NCBI GenBank assembly: GCA_020726505.1
Contig: JAHLEZ010000009.1
Coordinates: forward strand, 1,488,001 to 1,552,000
Source: Leptodontidium sp. MPI-SDFR-AT-0119
Lineage: Eukaryota; Ascomycota; Leotiomycetes; Helotiales; Leptodontidiaceae
Direction of reading: 5' to 3'
Length of the DNA: 64,000 nt
In this document: positions 24,601-34,442 of the stretch, in pieces
Position numbering within the stretch: position 1 is the stretch's first letter
Layout: the number at the start of each line of letters is the position of its first letter
Made by a program: the position numbers and the translations under genes
The notes under the pieces: model-generated
Databases searched by the model: none
Told to the model about the DNA's origin: nothing
What the model saw: the letters and a program-made list of their open reading frames with translations, nothing else

Positions 24601-24644
24601 CAGTCGGGGAAGTCTTACGCAGCTTGAAGAAAAGGTTAGCATGA
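21614..24644 (+). CDS. DUF7580 - subtilisin-like (S8) serine protease, HET-Q2-like candidate
   Basis: Model: exons 21614-21955, 22032-22498, 22550-23611, 23665-23983 and 24036-24644, giving 932 residues with phases consistent. Residues about 40-500 resemble the fungal DUF7580 region (TRGSLTKERDN, SIMVVSEPSMSLGNLLYQ, KILSLGIILLEILRG). Residues about 630-930 are a peptidase S8 domain with the full triad: Asp in VAIIDSGID (near 660), His in GHGTHIAG (near 694), oxyanion Asn in SASNDGGE (near 777) and Ser in SGTSMATPVA (near 855). There is no signal peptide, so it should act in the cytosol. It lies between a divergent NLR and a convergent gasdermin-like gene; in fungi such proteases cleave and activate the neighbouring gasdermin-like protein. 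The first intron has a weak GTTACA donor and is the least certain junction. Confidence 0.85.
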
Positions 24645-24801
24645 TCAATGCTATTTCTAAGCCTCTCAGATGGGCCATTATGATGGTAGTGAACGCTTCA
24701 GAGGTAGAAATTTAACTGCATTTTTCATATCAAGCTTTGAGTGATTCGTATCTCGTTAAACATAGAAACAATACTACTTCGCTGCCCTTCGCAAGGCCGG
24801 G

Positions 24802-25608
24802 TTATTCAAGAATGAGTTCATCGGCAGTAACCGGCTTCTTGAGATCCTGAACCGCCTCACCATCCGAATCATCCGAATCATTAGCAGCCAATCGGCCATC
24901 CTTAACGACAGGTCCCGAATCTCCCATTTTCAGTATCTTCGACTTGAACTTGGACGTTGTCACCTTTCTCAGCTCCAGCGCAAAGATCTGGTTCCTGCCA
25001 GACTGGGCCTTGAACACGGTCGCCGTCTTCTTATGGGCACCAGCGCCGACCTTTGGGTTTCCAGCGTTTCCGAGCGGCATCCCCGCCACGGTGATTTCTC
25101 CAATTGGGACTTCGATGTGCCCATCAACCTGCAGCTCGCGCTTGTTTTCAAAGTTGATTGTGACATCTTCGCACGTCATGATGCCCACCACCACCCACAC
25201 CGGGTTGAGGTACGGCCATTTGATCCACCTGGGCACAGTCTTCCTGACGGCCGGGTCGGTCTTGCGATCGTCGAAGAATTGGTCGTGCTGCAGCAGCCGC
25301 TTGAACCGGATGAACTTGCCCTCTAGATGTACCTTGTCTTCCATGTCGGCCTTGACGTTGAATCCGGCGAGCGACTCGAGCGAGGCAGTGGCCGAGACGC
25401 CGCCTTCTTTGCTAACGGTGAAGTCAAAATCGGTGAGACATCCCTCAGTGAATTTGAGTTTGTTCCACTGAGCCTCTTCGACGGGGCAGTAGTCTTGCAC
25501 GGGACTGAGGTATTGCTTGACGATGGCACCGACCACTTCCTTTTCGAATTTTTCGGTGTCCAGCCACGACTGGTATTTTAAGATGACAAACTCGGGATCA
25601 CCTTTCAT
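24802..25608 (-). CDS. gasdermin-like pore-forming protein (HET-Q1/RCD-1-type candidate)
   Basis: A single exon of 268 residues, close to the usual length of fungal gasdermin-like proteins (about 250-280). I chose the ATG at 25608 because it sits in CACCATGA and starts directly with the conserved EFVILKYQSWL segment; the frame is open upstream to 25818 (338 residues). The order of features fits the family: amphipathic N-terminal strand, GKFIRFKRLLQHDQFF, a Pro/Trp-rich turn, the strand WVVVGIMTCEDVTI, a Gly-rich loop and IFALELRKV. A variable acidic tail (DDSDDSDGE) follows, where the short inhibitory C-terminal segment of this family lies. Expected role: after proteolytic removal of the tail the N-terminal part oligomerises in membranes and kills the cell. 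Its stop is 157 bp from the stop of the convergent protease gene. Family assignment comes from pattern recognition, not a search. Confidence 0.72.
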   Translation of the reverse strand: MKGDPEFVILKYQSWLDTEKFEKEVVGAIVKQYLSPVQDYCPVEEAQWNKLKFTEGCLTDFDFTVSKEGGVSATASLESLAGFNVKADMEDKVHLEGKFIRFKRLLQHDQFFDDRKTDPAVRKTVPRWIKWPYLNPVWVVVGIMTCEDVTINFENKRELQVDGHIEVPIGEITVAGMPLGNAGNPKVGAGAHKKTATVFKAQSGRNQIFALELRKVTTSKFKSKILKMGDSGPVVKDGRLAANDSDDSDGEAVQDLKKPVTADELILE

Positions 25609-26127
25609 GGTGAAACTTATTTCGGCGACCAAGCGTTTCCACTTATATCTGTAAGAGGGTTTACTTGATATGCTTCCAGAGGCGAAGATGTCAGGGCTGA
25701 AATTTTCCGTATTCACTAATAATCTGTAAATAGGGAGATTAATCTTAGTAGGAGAAGGAGGTAGCGCTTCGCTATTGTGTAGTTTGCAGACTACGAAAGG
25801 TCGCGCTGGTAACATCATGCCTGACAAATCAGCCTATCAACACTATCAACGTGTTCCGGCAGAAGAAGTGAAGGCGCAGCAAGAACGATTGGATATGGAC
25901 CACTGGAGTAACTGTGGCTGCAGGAGGATTTCGGATGATGGCGAAAGGCGATAAGAGAACAACAATTAACACGTAACGTTAGATACTGAATTACTCAATC
26001 CGTGTCTGTCTCACGTTTTGTTTTCAAATTTCGCGAGTAGGAGCAAAAAAATTCACGATGAGCATTCAAACCTTCAATCGCTTGCTGCACAGTCCCTCCA
26101 GTCCCTCCAGTTGTGTCCAGGGAATAT
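25609..26127. other. 5' region of the gasdermin-like gene
   Basis: The open frame continuing to 25818 is probably 5' untranslated or an alternative N terminus. The rest up to the inferred PiggyBac end is non-coding; CCCTCCAGT is directly repeated at about 26094-26111. Confidence 0.4.
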
Positions 26128-28125
26128 CCCCTCAACTGCCATAAGCGCCCTCTTGGCATTTGTACAGGGCTGCACTACAGGGCCCGTGCGCTGCGGGGCT
26201 GGGTAAACAAAGAACATCAACAAACCCTCTTTTCCTACCTAAATTACCTACTTTCAATGTCCTAACCATGCCCGAGAATGCAAGACAAGATCCGACCGAT
26301 GCAGCTACTTTGCGACCGCTTGCAGAGCCTTTACAAGATCAGGGGGCTCAATTCCGACCTATGCAACTAGACGACTTCGATTTTGAAGTCTATTTGCCTG
26401 AAGACTGCTCTCCTGACGATCTAATAACCTTCTTCACTCAATACTATAACGAAGACATGATTGACGCAATCGTTTTGGCTACGAATGCCTGCTAGCCAAG
26501 TTTATTAGACGATGACTTAAAGCCGAATGCTCGTGTGCAGGATTGGTATTCTACTTGTCGAGCGGAAATCTACCTATATTTAGTCTTCTGTATTTACATG
26601 ACTGTGTACCCGTTGAATTGTATTTCCGATTATTAGAGTACTAGCCCTTTGACTCTATTCCATCGTATTACGAAAGTATTCTCTCGGAATCGGTTTCAAG
26701 TTATTCGACGAAGATTTCGTGTTTTTAGTAAAGAAGATGGCTATATCTTTAAAAAGGTATCCTTCCCCCTTATTTTTAACTATACAAGACTAATATTTTA
26801 TTAGACGAAACCTCTAAATACTTATATTCAAAACGTTAATTTAAGGTTATAAAAACCTAGCTAAGAATTAGCTATCGACGAAGCTATTACTCAGTACATA
26901 GGCCGTTCTAAGTTAGTTACAACTATCCCGAATAAGCCTACTCCGACTGGAATCAAAATTTAAGTAGTTACATAGCGAGGCTTCTTTCTTCGGTGGCTTT
27001 ATAACTAACTAAGGAAGAAAGGTAGTGCTTTTAGAGTCAAAAAGATTAAAGGTCTTAACACAACTTAAGCTATTGTACCGTCACTTTTAAAATAGCTCCC
27101 TTCGGCCTCATACCACGTTTACCTTAATAATCTCTTTACGTCTACTTAATTACTCGAATATCTATAGAAGAAAGGATTTATAATAACTGACACATATAAG
27201 ACAACATTAAGAGTAATCTAAGATCTTATGAACCTTAAGAAAAAGCGGGGAAAATGAGCTAATACTATGCCCTAGGGTACTACAATCGTTATACTTATCG
27301 AGTCTGAGAACGTTCTTTATGCCGGCTTTTAAGACAAAGCTTTTGCCTTGGCTATATCGACATTTTGGGATAGTAAAACCAAGGTTCTACAGGTGCGAAA
27401 ACGACTAAAAGAGACAGCCGGTAATACAAAGGTTTCTCGTCTACTACTTAGATTAACCTACGAAGAAATTGCTCATCCCAAAGTTTTATAACGCCTATAA
27501 TCATTATATGGGGGCTATTAACTTAAGAGACTAACTTTAGGGGCATAATAAAGGCCTCAGACCCCTAAGAAGAGGCCCTATTTAAGCTCTCTATTAATAT
27601 ATACTTTTAATAGTATTATCTAATTATTACTTAATTTATTAATACTCTTAATATAATACAGAAGTCAATTTGAAGTCGCAAGACGATTTTCGATTATAAG
27701 TAGTAAATGTATTAATTGCCCTTGGAAGTGATGCTCTTAGATCACGAAAACGACGAGTTTCACACTTATCTAAGGATGCTTTTTAAATCTCTCTTTATTA
27801 CTATAAGTTAGTTAAGATACTAATAAAATTAGATTATAAAGCGTGTAAAGGGAGGGAGGATTTAGGACTGCCCTAAGAAAAGAGTAGCCTTAGCGGAAGT
27901 CGTAATTAATTCTAGCTAGCCGAGTACGAGATTATACTTTACTTTTAGATGTAAGTAATACTAGGTCTATCTTTATAAAGATTATAATTACTTTGCATTA
28001 TATTATTAAAAGTAGTAGTCAAATACACTAAAATTCAATGATTCCCTAAAATTTTAGTGTTTGTCACTTAATTTAGGGTCACGTTACAGGGCTTTAGGAG
28101 GGCGCTGCTGGTGGCAGTTGAGGGG
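26128..28125 (+). mobile_element. PiggyBac-like DNA transposon, RIP-decayed
   Basis: The left end CCCCTCAACTGCCA (26128-26141) has a perfect inverted match TGGCAGTTGAGGGG at 28112-28125, and a second inverted box GCGCCCTC lies just inside each end. Between them lies a degenerate PiggyBac-type transposase. The element would be 1998 bp. A TTAA target duplication is not visible; the flanks read ATAT on the left and ATAA on the right, so the ends are inferred. Confidence 0.6.
26268..27990 (+). pseudogene. PiggyBac-type transposase (DDE_Tnp_1_7), dead
   Basis: From ATG 26268 the frame reads PENARQDPTDAATL, then FDFEVYLPEDCSPDDLITFF and NEDMIDAIVLATNAC, and after a stop and frame shift RVQDWYSTCRAEIYLYL, STSPLTLFHRITKVFSRNRF and QVIRRRFRVFSKEDGY. 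An intron near 26757-26806 separates ELAIDEAITQYIGRSKLV with TTIPNKPTPTGIKI. The C-terminal zinc-ribbon region is decayed near 27880-27990. Trp codons of the family are repeatedly TAG (for example in SDY*STSP), the expected RIP outcome. The function, cut-and-paste transposition, is lost. Confidence 0.75.
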
Positions 28126-28150
28126 ATAAGGTCAGAGGTAATGCCATATA
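28126..28150 (+). repeat. left half of a pogo-element remnant split by insertion
   Basis: The 25 bases match, with a few mismatches, the box just upstream of the pogo fragment at 2430-2460 (ATAAGGT..GAGGTAATGC). The match continues on the far side of the Tc1-like element at 32137. Confidence 0.6.
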
Positions 28151-28181
28151 CAGTTAGACCGCTTTAAACACGGTAAATTTA
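28151..28181 (+). repeat. left terminal inverted repeat of the Tc1-like element
   Basis: Starts CAGTTAGACCGCTTTAAACA; pairs with 32106-32136 on the opposite strand. Confidence 0.9.
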
Positions 28182-28321
28182 TAAACCTTAAAAAAGTGGA
28201 GATATTTTCTTATGAGATTCTGCGTTTATATATATAAAGCCATTTGGCTTCTTAGCTTTTTTTATTTTACTATGTAATTGAAAAGTTATACTTAAATATA
28301 TCACAAAAAAAATATTTTTGA

Positions 28322-28422
28322 AAATTTTTAAACCCCCTGGCCTTGGCAACGATATAAGTTTTGATAACTAAGCCCGATTTGGATAAAAGTGGGTCTATTT
28401 AAAAGCTAGCAATTAGACGCGT
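28322..28422 (+). repeat. subterminal direct repeat, left copy
   Basis: The blocks AAAATTTTTAAACCCC, GATAAAAGTGGGTC and GCTAGCAATTA occur in the same order and orientation near the right end (31951-32069). Unlike the terminal repeats they are direct, not inverted. Confidence 0.8.
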
Positions 28423-28607
28423 AAGATGGTTTAGATAGTTTTTTAAAATGTGGAGGTTTAATAATTAATGAATATTGAAGTTCTACGGCTCGGCAATTAA
28501 GCGAGCTGAAATATCTTCAATTTTAACGTCAATTTTAACTTATTATTCTTATTATTACTACCACTACTACTACCACCACAATCACTACACCTTTAAAACA
28601 CTTATTA

Positions 28608-31557
28608 TGGCTCCTTTAAAGCGTAATAGAAGTGCTACCCTTGCTAAGTCACCCCCTAAGTCGCCTATTTAACCAATTGCGAAGCGATTTCGTCAAAAAA
28701 CACCTGAATCTTCTTCCACAATTCCCCTACCCTTACGCCCTATAAAGCTTATTATTACCTCTACACTTACTGCTTTTAATAGTAGTCAAGTCGACGAATC
28801 AGAGTTTAAGGAGGAAAGGAGAGCTCAAGTGATTAGCGAATCAAAGAGCGAAGAGAGTGAAGAAGAAGATGATATAACTTAAGCTAACGAGTTTTTAGAT
28901 CAAGATCTTAAAGAGCTAGGCCCGGATAAGCTAGACAGGGAGGATATTGACGAATCAGATATTGAGAGAGAAGTAGACAAAGAGATTAAAACCTCTAAGT
29001 CCTTTTGTCAGTTAATAATCGATTCAGAAGGTAATTTGAGTATACCTTTTAAAAAGGTATTCGATATACCAACTCTTAGTAAGTACTTCTTGTTTTAATA
29101 CTTCTTGTTTTAATATATAATTAACTAACTTATTAATTAGAAACTAAAGGCTCTTATAAGAGTAAATTAGCACCTCTTCAAGAGAAAGCTCGTTCTACTC
29201 AAAGAAGAGCTAGGCGTACTTAAGATGAGATAAATCGACAGATCTCTTTACAAAAGCGTCCTCAAAAGCCTTCGATTCAAAAATCAATAACTCAACAGTC
29301 TCTTACTAGTTTTCTTAAGCCAAAGCTTTTACTTTTACCTCTACCGCTATTACCTTAAGAAGAAGATATATTCGAAGATATCGATTCTAGCGACGACGAC
29401 GAAGATTCTGATTTCGACGAGCTTGTTGAAGAAGAAATAAGAGCTGAAGATAACTCTATTAAGTTAGACGATTTCAACGATATAGAGTTTGTTGATAGTG
29501 GACGAAGCGAGCTTTTATTAGACTCGCTTATTAGAGACGCTATTGAGTTATAGAGAGGTTCTTAACTCCGTCAAAAAACAACTCAACAATAAGTATATTA
29601 AGCTTTTACCTCGCCTACACTTTGATTATTACTTAATTCAGACCTACGTCTAAAATATCTTAAAAAAGAGTCCACGTAGAGGTAGAATCGAAGCCTCTTT
29701 ACTCGTCGGCGAAGCGAACGACCTTACTGGAGGCGGAAAAACACTTGCCCGCAAAATTAGAGCTTTGTTTCTCTATTATCGAACCTACGAGTGTTTACCT
29801 CTTGAAACTCGAGGGGGCAAACAACAAAATCGGTCTTATTTAGACAACGAAGACGTTTTTCGAGCTTGTAGGACTTGGTTATTAGCTCAAAAGTTTGCTA
29901 CAGTTACGCCAAAGGGATTTCGCCACGCCCTTAATACACAAATTATGCCTCGACTACTCGCTACTGCTAAGAAGAATAAAAAGCCTCTTTTAGGTAATAC
30001 TACCGGTACACGTAATAAACCCAGTAAAAAACCAAAGGAATAGAAACCTCTTAGTAAAACAACTACTTATAAGTGGTTAAATCGACTTGGATTCTACGCT
30101 ACCGAAGAAAAAAAAAGGAGTATACGTCGACGGCCACGAGAGAGAGGACGTAATCGAATATCGACAAAAGAAATTCCTCCTACAAATAGAGAAGTTACAG
30201 GCTCTCTCTATTAATTACGAAGAAAACGCCGATGGAGTATTACAACCTATTACACCTGACCTACCCTTAGGAGAGAAGGAGCACGTTATTTACTACCACG
30301 ACGAGAGTTGCTTTCACGCTAAGGAATATTTTAAGCGAATTTGGCTTAACGAAAAACAACAAAAAATGCCTTCTAAAAGCAAAGGAGGCCTTATTCACGT
30401 TTTTGACTTTATAAGTCTTGAAGGGAGGCTTACTATTGGTCAGAAGGATGCTCGGAAAATCATATATCCGGGAGGGCCGCAAAAAGTCAAATATTAGGAT
30501 ATAAAGTAACTCTTAGAGCAAGTAGCGGAAGCTATTGATATATTCGAAGAAAAGCACCCTAATAAGGTAGCTGTCTTTGTTTTTAACTAATTAAGTGCTC
30601 ACGCTAATAAGGGAAGTAGAGCTTTAAACGCTTTTACTATAAATCTTAGAGAAGGGGGAGCTCCTTTACCTTAAAAGGTAAGTTTAAGTTATACCTTCCT
30701 ATTTAGGAAGTACTTACTAACTAGCTGATTTTATAGGATACTTACTTTCCCCCTAATATTAGCGAATCTAAGTAAGCTAGAGGGTTAGTCGGCACTCGTC
30801 AAGAGCTCAATTATAAGGTTAAGAAGGTTATTAAGGTGCTAGTTGAGGGGCACCTTAATAAGAAGCGAGTCAAGAAGACTATTATCGAAGAAGTACCAAA
30901 AGGTATTAAACAGATTCTCGCGGAGAGAGGTTGTTTACTACTTAGTAAGTAATTCTTAGAGATTAAATTAAAGTTACTAATATTTTATAAGTAAAAAGTG
31001 TCTTATTACTAAGTGTACCGGCGAGGCAAAAAAGAGGTACACTAATATTCCTTCTTGGCCTCTAAGAAAGCCACCTACTTGTTATTTAGCAAGGATTCTT
31101 GCTAGCCACAAAGACTTTGAACAAAAATCAGCTTTAGAAGAGCTACTCTCGGCTAGAGGCCATAAGTGTCTCTTTATACTAAAGTTTCACTGTGAGCTAA
31201 ACCCGATTGAGATGTATTGGGCCTACTATAAAAACCTCTATCGACAGGTGTAAAAAGAAACCTTTAACGACGTAAGTATATTACTTTTTACTTACCCTTT
31301 TAGATTTATTTACTTATTTCTTTTATAGGCTCGGCAAGCTGCTTTTAAAGCTCTTAACTCTTGCCCTCTCGACACTTTACGGCGATACATTAATAGAGCT
31401 TTACGCTTTATGGATGCTTACCGAAAAGGGCTTAGCGTCAAACAAATAGCTTAGTGTGTTAAAAAACAAAGTGGCCATAGAACTATATCTGAAAAGTGGA
31501 TGAAGGAGTTCGATATAACTCTAGAGGGAAATCTAGTAGAGGTAGATCACTTGGCTT
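28608..31557 (+). pseudogene. Tc1/mariner-IS630-type DDE transposase, dead
   Basis: Pieces in order: an ATG-initiated acidic N-terminal part (28608-29095), ALFLYYRTYECLPLETRGGK, TTYKWLNRLGFYATEEK, a frame shift at a run of A near 30110, then YVDGHEREDVIEYRQKKFL, the first catalytic Asp in YYHDESCFHA (30294-30320), VFVFN*LSAHANKG (about 30574) where the second catalytic Asp has become Asn, and ELNPIEMYWAYYKNLYRQV with the catalytic Glu intact (about 31204). Introns of about 40-70 nt are visible. Many TAG/TAA codons stand where Trp or Gln is expected. It cannot transpose. Confidence 0.8.
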
Positions 31558-31950
31558 AATTTTATTAGTTGGATTTTGTATTTATTTGCTAGCGCGGTAG
31601 CTAGCTCAGCAGTTATAAAAGTGCTTTATAACTCTTAAGCTGTAGTATGACGTTATATACGCTAATGACTAATTAATACTAATAAATATTCTATTTAGTA
31701 TCTATAAAAATAATAAAATGCGATTTATTTTAATTATTTAAAGCATTTAATATTAAATCCGAGATTTTATGATTTTCGGAAATCCATTAAGAATATATTT
31801 TTAAATTAAAGTAGGTCTTACTAATATGTCTTACATTTTTTTCTTACTAAAGGCTGTATTCTATTTAATAATGAATTTAGAAACAAAAATAATTTAAAAA
31901 TATTCACTAATCGATTTTAAAAACACATATATAAAAACAATAAAAATCTC

Positions 31951-32069
31951 AAAATTTTTAAACCCCTCTTGGCACGCCAAGACTATACTCATATAATAAT
32001 AACTAAGTGACCGTTAGCCCAATCGAGATAAAAGTGGGTCCGTTGAGACGCTAGCAATTATACGCATTA
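31951..32069 (+). repeat. subterminal direct repeat, right copy
   Basis: Matches the left copy at 28322-28422 block by block with small indels; it lies about 40 bp inside the right terminal repeat. Confidence 0.8.
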
Positions 32070-32105
32070 TATAAATTAGACAGATTTATTATATTATAAA
32101 ATTCT

Positions 32106-32136
32106 TAAATTTACCGTGTTTGAAGCGGTCTGACTG
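32106..32136 (-). repeat. right terminal inverted repeat of the Tc1-like element
   Basis: On the minus strand it reads CAGTCAGACCGCTTCAAACA and continues as the left copy does. Confidence 0.9.
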
Positions 32137-32196
32137 TAAGCGATCGCGCCAGTAAAGCCCTTGCAATGAACATAAGCTGCCACATCAAAACGTAGG
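32137..32196 (+). repeat. right half of the split pogo remnant
   Basis: CGCGCCAGTAAAGCCCTTG and GCCACATCAAAACG match the start of the pogo fragment at 2460-2545, with an internal deletion of about 30 bp. It abuts or overlaps the 3' end of the broken gene on the minus strand. Confidence 0.65.
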
Positions 32197-33762
32197 GAAG
32201 TCGAACCGGCTGCCGTAACGATCCTCGGACAAATACCGAACCATATCGGGCGACATTGAGCCGACTAATTGCGCCGACCTGCTTGTGGCCTTCACGTTTC
32301 TGATGGAGAAGAGATCCGCAAGAGCTGTGACCACTACTTGATCGCCTGCTGCGTCTTTCAAAGGTATGTGCTCTACAGTCCATCTCACATTCTTAAATGA
32401 GTGCATGTTATCTTCTCCGCTGGATGTTTTGAGACGTTTCCGTGCATCGTGGTTAAAGTCGGATTTCGGCTTTCCTGGTCTTCCTTCTTTACTCTGCTGG
32501 CTGATACCGTCTAAGAGATCTTGAAGACTCCTTCGCTTCTTGCTCGACTTATCGAAGAAAACATTACATTCACAGCTGCATAGAATTTCAATTTAGCCCT
32601 CTCTCCGATTTCACTAAGCATGGAACGAACTTACCAGATCTGGCCACCTCCTGGGGCGGCAGTTGTTCGATTAGATTTACACCGTGGCATAGGGCATTCC
32701 TGGTCAGACAGCTCCGTTCTCCCGACAAGGATAGCCATGGTGATACTAGTTCCTGGAAATAGTCTTACTTAGGGAGAAATGACTTGGCTGCTGTCCTTTG
32801 CGTGAAACAGTTCGTAATTTCCCAGGTTGACATCCAACGAGCCAGGACCTTCTAAAAATCTATGCTTAATAATGGTATCAAGCAAGTCGTAGTCGTATTC
32901 CGAAGGGACAGGAAATTTGAATCCTAGGGCATCCTCTACGATTAGAGGTACTTGAAAGTAAGTCTATCTCATATCTCTAGGACCAATGGCGCTTTTGATC
33001 TCAAGGACAATTGTGTATATTTGCTGAGTAGAAACACTAATTCAAGTGAAAGTCAGCTAGTTGTGCAAAAATAGGGACGGTGATGCAACATAGAGACAAG
33101 AACCTACCACACTTTCGATACTATCCCAGCAAGCGACTTCAAAGATGCCATGACGTCGCCGCTGACCATCTGAAAAAGCTTCCCTAACATAGAGTTGGCT
33201 ACCGCCACAGCCTGAGCTTGATCTTAAGCGCTGCTATTGATCCGCTCGATATTTTTCGAGTATCTTCAAGCCTATCTCGTATTTGGAGCTGGTCCCTCTC
33301 ACTCCTCTCGGACGCGATATCTATCCTGTGTAATCCATGCTCAGCTAATAGAATGTTGATCGTCCCAACATGAACATTCAAATAGATCTGAAGCTTTCTT
33401 GTCTCGTCTTTTTGCGTGTATGCCCATTTCAATTTGTCTGCGGCGCTCCTAATCGTCCCTGCCTTGCTCCATACACCAAGTGCATTGTCATATTTCTTGA
33501 TCTTGTCGAGGAATTGTTCGAGAGGTCTTCTGCAGCTCAGAGCTGCGTATTTGATCGAGGCGATGTTCGTAGAGCATGCGTCGCCAGACTTAAGCTTGTC
33601 TAGGCAGGAGAGGGCACGTTCGAGTCCCTCGAGCTCACGAAGAATCTCTTGGTATTCAGATTTCGAACCACCTGCTTCTCGAAGACTGCTGGCGATATCT
33701 GCGATTAGTGACCCCACTGCAATAAAGTCGCCGACTGAAAATCCAAAAGAAATTGCTATCAT
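32185..33762 (-). pseudogene. fungal STAND-N-terminal / ubiquitin-like-domain protein, broken
   Basis: The ATG at 33762 starts MIAISFGFSVGDFIAVGSLI, the usual beginning of this fungal family, followed by helices to about 33260. A single-base frame change at the run of T at 33252-33256 leads to IERINSSA*DQAQ (TAA at 33226-33224) and SMLGKLFQMVSGDVMASLK. After an intron a TAG occurs at 32966-32964 before TYFQ. The ubiquitin-like domain follows (VPLIVEDALGFKFPVPSEYD, LLDTIIKHRFLEGPGSLDV), then TAA at 32771-32769, GTSITMAILVGRTEL, a Cys-rich segment and a basic tail ending in the pogo remnant. Two of the three stops sit where the family tends to have Trp. Neighbouring transposons suggest RIP spread. 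The function of the intact family is unknown. Confidence 0.75.
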
Positions 33763-34442
33763 ATATAAGGCTAGGAAACGAGGCTGCGGAGTCACAACAT
33801 CCCAGAATTGTATGCTGTGCGCCAGAACCAAAAATACATGGTATATGGATCAGCCACAGAGTTTATCCAATTCCTGTAAGGTCGGGCAGTCAGAAGGGAA
33901 TCTCAGTTGAAGTCATAATGTGTATCGCGGGGACATTGGTGAAGATCGTGGACTTTGAGGTTCTGCACAGCCTCACCAGGTGACCTACCGCCGGCTTAAG
34001 AAATCGTAACGCCGCCTTTACTCGTATTTACCAGGAAACCGCCCAAACTGGGCGCACTAGGCAGGTACCTCTAGCCACTGTTGCATCTAGCTTGCAGACT
34101 AAGGCAGTAACTATCCACATAGGTGATTGGTGCGGCAAATGGTTGTACAACCAGCTGTCATGTAACAAGTATTTATATTACTGGGCGTTGTGCAATTTAT
34201 ATGGAAACGACAGTACTAAAGCTAGAAAACACCCACTACAGTCTCCTTCGCCAAGACCCTGATTCTATGCAGCCAGGCATACAAGATATGAAAGTGATTG
34301 ACATCAGGTGCTGCAGGACGGTACAGATTCCATACTACTTCCAGCCCAGAGGCCCTAAGGCCATATGCTTTCCTTTGCCGTTGAATGCTGCAGTCTGTGA
34401 TGAGGCAACTCGACCTTTTCCAGCCTGTTGCACTTTCGCTTC
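33763..34442. other. intergenic, no gene recognised
   Basis: Upstream region of the broken gene and 3' flank of the exonuclease gene; no frame with family resemblance. Confidence 0.4.

Larger units (their letters stand above)
28151..32136 (+). mobile_element. Tc1/mariner-like DNA transposon (long fungal form), RIP-decayed
   Basis: 31-bp terminal inverted repeats start CAGTTAGACCGCTTTAAACA (28151-28181) and end at 32106-32136; they agree at 29 of 31 positions and both differences are C/T transitions. A TA dinucleotide flanks each side (28149-28150 and 32137-32138), the target duplication of this superfamily. The 3986-bp interior carries one dead DDE transposase. It interrupts an older pogo remnant, so the order of insertion can be read directly. 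Confidence 0.85.
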
